Positions 61,690-64,000 of a stretch of 64,000 nucleotides of DNA are shown here, piece after piece; position 1 is the stretch's first letter; each line of letters starts with the position of its first letter. The stretch is from Propioniciclava flava (lineage in GTDB: Bacteria; Actinomycetota; Actinomycetes; Propionibacteriales; Propionibacteriaceae). Where the stretch lies: positions 205,883 to 269,882 of the forward strand of contig NZ_PPCV01000005.1 in the NCBI RefSeq assembly GCF_004126535.1, in the 5' to 3' direction. The translations under genes were made by a program, and so were the position numbers. The notes under the pieces are model-generated. The model was not told the origin of the DNA, searched no databases, and saw only the letters and a program-made list of their open reading frames with translations.

Positions 61690-62955
61690 GTGAACGTACT
61701 GATCGATGAACTGCAGTGGCGCGGGCTGATCGCCCATTCGACGGATCTGGACGCCTTGAGCGCCCACCTTGATGCCGGATCGGTCAGCAGCTATGTGGGA
61801 TTCGATCCGACGGCCCCCAGCATTCACATGGGAAACCTGGTCCAACTGATGGTCCAGAGAGCCCTCCAACGCGCGGGGCATCAACCGTTTTTGCTGGTCG
61901 GTGGTTCGACGGGGCTGATCGGTGACCCCAAGCAGGCCGGCGAGCGCGTCATGAATGACGAGGAGACGGTCCGCGGATGGGTGGAGCGTATCCGGGCCCA
62001 GGTGGGCCGCCTGATTGACTTGGACGGCGAGCGGGGTGCACGCCTGGTCAACAACCTTGACTGGACGCGCACCATCAGCGCGTTGGATCTCCTGCGCGAT
62101 GTCGGCAAGCACTTCTCCGTCAACCGGATGTTGGATCGCGAGGTGGTGAAGTCTCGCCTCGAGGCGGGGATCAGCTACACCGAGTTCAGCTACGTGCTGT
62201 TGCAGTCGTTGGATTTCCGTGAGTTGTACCGGACCTACGGCGTCACCATGCAAACGGGGGGCTCTGACCAGTGGGGCAACATCACCGCTGGTATCGATCT
62301 CATCCGGCGTTCCGAGGGCGCCCGGGCTCATGGGGTGGGCACCCCCTTGCTCACCAAGGCTGATGGGACGAAGTTCGGCAAGACGGAGTCGGGGACGGTG
62401 TGGCTGGATCCCGAGATGACCTCGCCCTACGCCTTCCACCAGTACTTCCTTAATGCCGAAGATGCCATGGTGGTCGCCTACCTCAAGGTCTTTAGCGAGC
62501 GCCCCCGAGAGGAGATCGAGGAGATCGCACGGCAGTCGGCTGACAAGCCACATCTGCGCATCGCTCAACGCGCGTTGGCCGACGACATCACGGACCTCGT
62601 GCATGGCCGCGCGGAGCGTGAATCGGCCGCCGCTGCGGCCGCCGCCCTGTTTGGGCAAAGCGAACTCCACGATCTGGACGCACGCACGCTAGCGGCCGTG
62701 GCGAAGGAGCTGGACGCCGCACCGGTGGCCAACGCGACGCAGCTTCCGAGCGTGGTCGAAGCTTTGGTTGCTACCGGGGTTGTGGCCTCGAAGTCGGCTG
62801 CTCGGCGCACGATTGACGAGGGGGGTGCCTACGTGAACAACGTGAAGGTGACCGATCCCGAGGCGGTGCTGTCCAGCGACGATCTGCTTCAAGGGCGATT
62901 CGTCGTGGTTCGCCGTGGACGCAAGACAGTGGGGGCGCTCGCCCTCACCGACTAG
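61690..62955 (+). CDS. tyrS: Tyrosyl-tRNA synthetase
   Basis: TyrS charges tRNA-Tyr. This 421-residue class I enzyme has the HIGH-equivalent SIHMGNLVQL and YVGFDPTAPS near the N-terminus. TGGSDQWGN follows, then the KMSKS-equivalent KADGTKFGKTE and a C-terminal S4-like RNA-binding domain (about residues 355-420). GTG 61690 is chosen; the frame is open upstream to 61612. TAGGTT (61677-61682) ends 7 nt before the GTG, pointing to a leaderless mRNA, although GGAGGG also lies close by. No T-box is visible upstream. Confidence 0.95.
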   Translation: MNVLIDELQWRGLIAHSTDLDALSAHLDAGSVSSYVGFDPTAPSIHMGNLVQLMVQRALQRAGHQPFLLVGGSTGLIGDPKQAGERVMNDEETVRGWVERIRAQVGRLIDLDGERGARLVNNLDWTRTISALDLLRDVGKHFSVNRMLDREVVKSRLEAGISYTEFSYVLLQSLDFRELYRTYGVTMQTGGSDQWGNITAGIDLIRRSEGARAHGVGTPLLTKADGTKFGKTESGTVWLDPEMTSPYAFHQYFLNAEDAMVVAYLKVFSERPREEIEEIARQSADKPHLRIAQRALADDITDLVHGRAERESAAAAAAALFGQSELHDLDARTLAAVAKELDAAPVANATQLPSVVEALVATGVVASKSAARRTIDEGGAYVNNVKVTDPEAVLSSDDLLQGRFVVVRRGRKTVGALALTD

Positions 62956-63001
62956 CGCTCGCGTGCTGGCGTCCCTCGACGGTGGCTTCGGCACTACGGC
63001 A

Positions 63002-63228
63002 CCAGCACGTCGACGCCGGCACTCCGGCGCCACTGCGTCGACGTCGGCACCTCGGCACCAATGCGCCGACGTCGGCACACTCCGGTGCCAGCACTTCGAC
63101 GTCAGACCGCAGGTACCGACAGCCCGACACCCGGAAGTCCCGCACCAACAGTCGGACGTGAGAACTCCTGTACTGACGGTCCAACGCCCGGAACTTCGCC
63201 GGCACCACTTCAACATCAGCACTCGGTC
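63002..63228. repeat. Degenerate ~28-30 bp tandem repeat array, about eight units
   Basis: Successive units start at about 63002, 63030, 63058, 63088, 63116, 63145, 63173 and 63203. Most open with CCA or a variant, followed by a core like GTCGACGTCGGCAC and a TC-GG end. Units 1-4 are close; 5-8 are progressively diverged. The periods of 28, 29 and 30 bp are not multiples of three, so this is not coding repeat. No gene is visible here. Confidence 0.7.
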
Positions 63229-63271
63229 ACCGTTCGGCCGCCCGTCGTGTGGGGTCGGTGACTTCCTCACT

Positions 63272-63306
63272 ACGACAAGGGCTCCCAGACAGGGGGCCCT
63301 TGTCGT
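63272..63306 (+). terminator. Hairpin downstream of tyrS
   Basis: ACGACAAGGGC (63272-63282) and GCCCTTGTCGT (63296-63306) form a perfect 11-bp stem with a 13-nt loop. It probably ends the tyrS transcript, although it lies 317 bp beyond the stop codon. Confidence 0.65.
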
Positions 63307-63329
63307 GTCTAGGGATTTCCCCTTCTCGT

Positions 63330-63375
63330 GTGCGAAGGCTTGCCCAGCCTCCTCATGTGCGAAGGCTTTCCCAGC
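63330..63375. repeat. 19-bp direct repeat pair
   Basis: GTGCGAAGGCTTGCCCAGC (63330-63348) recurs at 63357-63375 with one change (G to T), period 27. A further imperfect pair beginning GGGAACCC lies at 63486-63504 and 63508-63527. Confidence 0.7.
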
Positions 63376-63380
63376 TCGTC

Positions 63381-63439
63381 CCGCATCCGGCGATGCGGGA
63401 ACGTCACGTTCCCGGTACCAGTGAGGTTCGCCGCGAACC
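63381..63439. other. Three consecutive perfect hairpins
   Basis: CCGCATC/GATGCGG (63381-63387, 63392-63398), GGGAACG/CGTTCCC (63397-63403, 63407-63413) and GGTTCG/CGAACC (63425-63430, 63434-63439) each close with 3-4 nt loops within 59 nt. They could be terminators or parts of a structured RNA. Confidence 0.5.
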
Positions 63440-63605
63440 CGCGTCCTGCTGATCCCCGGAAGGCAACAGTCGGGACCGCCCGGCTGGGAACCCGGTTGCC
63501 CATCGCCGGGAACCCGCGTTGCCCATCAACGCGGAGAGGCCCCACGCGCCTCGTGCTGGGCCGCCCGGGATTCCAGTAGGCCGAGCTTGGGTGGGCCCCG
63601 CACAA

Positions 63606-63653
63606 CCAGTGCCCCGTCTAGCCAGTACCCCGTCTAACCAGTACCCCGTCTAA
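63606..63653. repeat. Three 16-bp tandem repeats
   Basis: CCAGTGCCCCGTCTAG is followed by two copies of CCAGTACCCCGTCTAA and a partial fourth beginning at 63654. Confidence 0.85.
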
Positions 63654-63829
63654 CCAGTGACCGCGCAAACCGATGCCCCGCGAAGGTAGCCGCCCGCCCC
63701 GCCCCTCCGATCCCGCCCCGAACCAGGCACCGGCCACAGTGATTCGCTCCCCTTTGCCGAGCGGCACCCCGGGCACCGAGGTGCCGCAGATGCTCCCTTC
63801 CCGCCACATCCGAAGCCTTGGCAACCGTG

Positions 63830-64000
63830 TTGCCGGTTGTGGGGTGGGGTTTGGTGGGGTTGGTGGTGGGTGTGGGGGTGGTTGATTTGGTGGTGGGTTG
63901 TGGTGGGTGTAATGTTTCTCAAGCGCTCGGGGGCTGGTTGAGCTTCGGTTTGAGGGTTCTTGGGTGTCGCGTTTGGTGCTGTTTGGCCTTGTGTTTTGGG
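63830..64000 (+). other. G/T-rich tract at window end, possible upstream region of an rRNA operon
   Basis: From about 63837 to 63910 the plus strand is almost only G and T, with runs such as GGGGTGGGG and GTGGGGGTGG that could form a G-quadruplex. After GTAATG (about 63909) the sequence changes to TTTCTCAAGCGCTCGGGGGCTGG and stays T/G-rich with repeated TTTGG to the end. I see no ORF I would support. An rRNA promoter/leader is a guess from tyrS adjacency and texture. Confidence 0.25.

Noticed and set aside
62945..63208. Minus-strand ORF across the tandem repeats (87 codons)
   Set aside because: Repeat periods of 28-30 bp shift the frame between units, so the ORF is open by base composition only.
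63002..63228. CRISPR array
   Set aside because: There are no conserved repeats with unique spacers; units are contiguous and diverge along their whole length, and no cas genes are near.

Overview
The window is high-GC DNA with dense, mostly co-directional genes, many GTG starts and many 1-4 bp start/stop overlaps. The gene content is that of an actinomycete (Actinomycetota). It includes the mycothiol gene mshC, a DUF2469 gene, a large Ffh with a basic tail, a b558-type sdhCAB operon and a DUF3516 helicase. The gene order and the sdhCAB type would fit Propionibacteriales; that placement is an inference and no rRNA gene is visible to confirm it.

Positions 1-33.6 kb follow the conserved actinobacterial string recG-rsmD-coaD-DUF177-rpmF-rnc-mutM-smc-ftsY-ffh-rpsP-khpA-rimM-trmD-rplS-lepB-rnhB-DUF2469-yraN-comM-dprA. 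It is broken at several places by other genes. These are a divergent ugpAEB-like ABC importer (2.7-6.0 kb), a frameshifted minus-strand gene plus a GtrA-type membrane gene (8.6-10.6 kb), an unknown membrane-anchored protein between smc and ftsY, an acetyltransferase, a His-rich amidohydrolase, and a block of sdhCAB, an IclR regulator and an MHS transporter (22.1-28.1 kb) that separates trmD from rplS.

Positions 33.6-46.5 kb are more mixed. They hold a TauE/SafE permease, a mannitol-dehydrogenase-family enzyme convergent with a DUF4862 gene, an LCP cell-wall ligase, tRNA-Leu(GAG), a small anchored protein of unknown function, an aldo/keto reductase, uppP, mshC, hisE-hisG with a PH-domain protein, a membrane protein and an SseB-domain protein.

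Positions 46.5-63 kb hold infC-rpmI-rplT behind a leader with an intrinsic terminator and an apparent AUC start, then a TrmH-family methyltransferase, pheST, a Ski2-like helicase, the arginine cluster argCJBD-argR-argH (without argF and argG) and tyrS. The last ~1 kb has no convincing gene. It is packed with degenerate tandem repeats and hairpins and ends in a G/T-rich tract that could lie upstream of an rRNA operon.

A recurring feature is a TANNNT-like -10 box ending 6-9 nt before the start codon, with no Shine-Dalgarno sequence. It occurs at about a dozen genes and points to widespread leaderless transcription.
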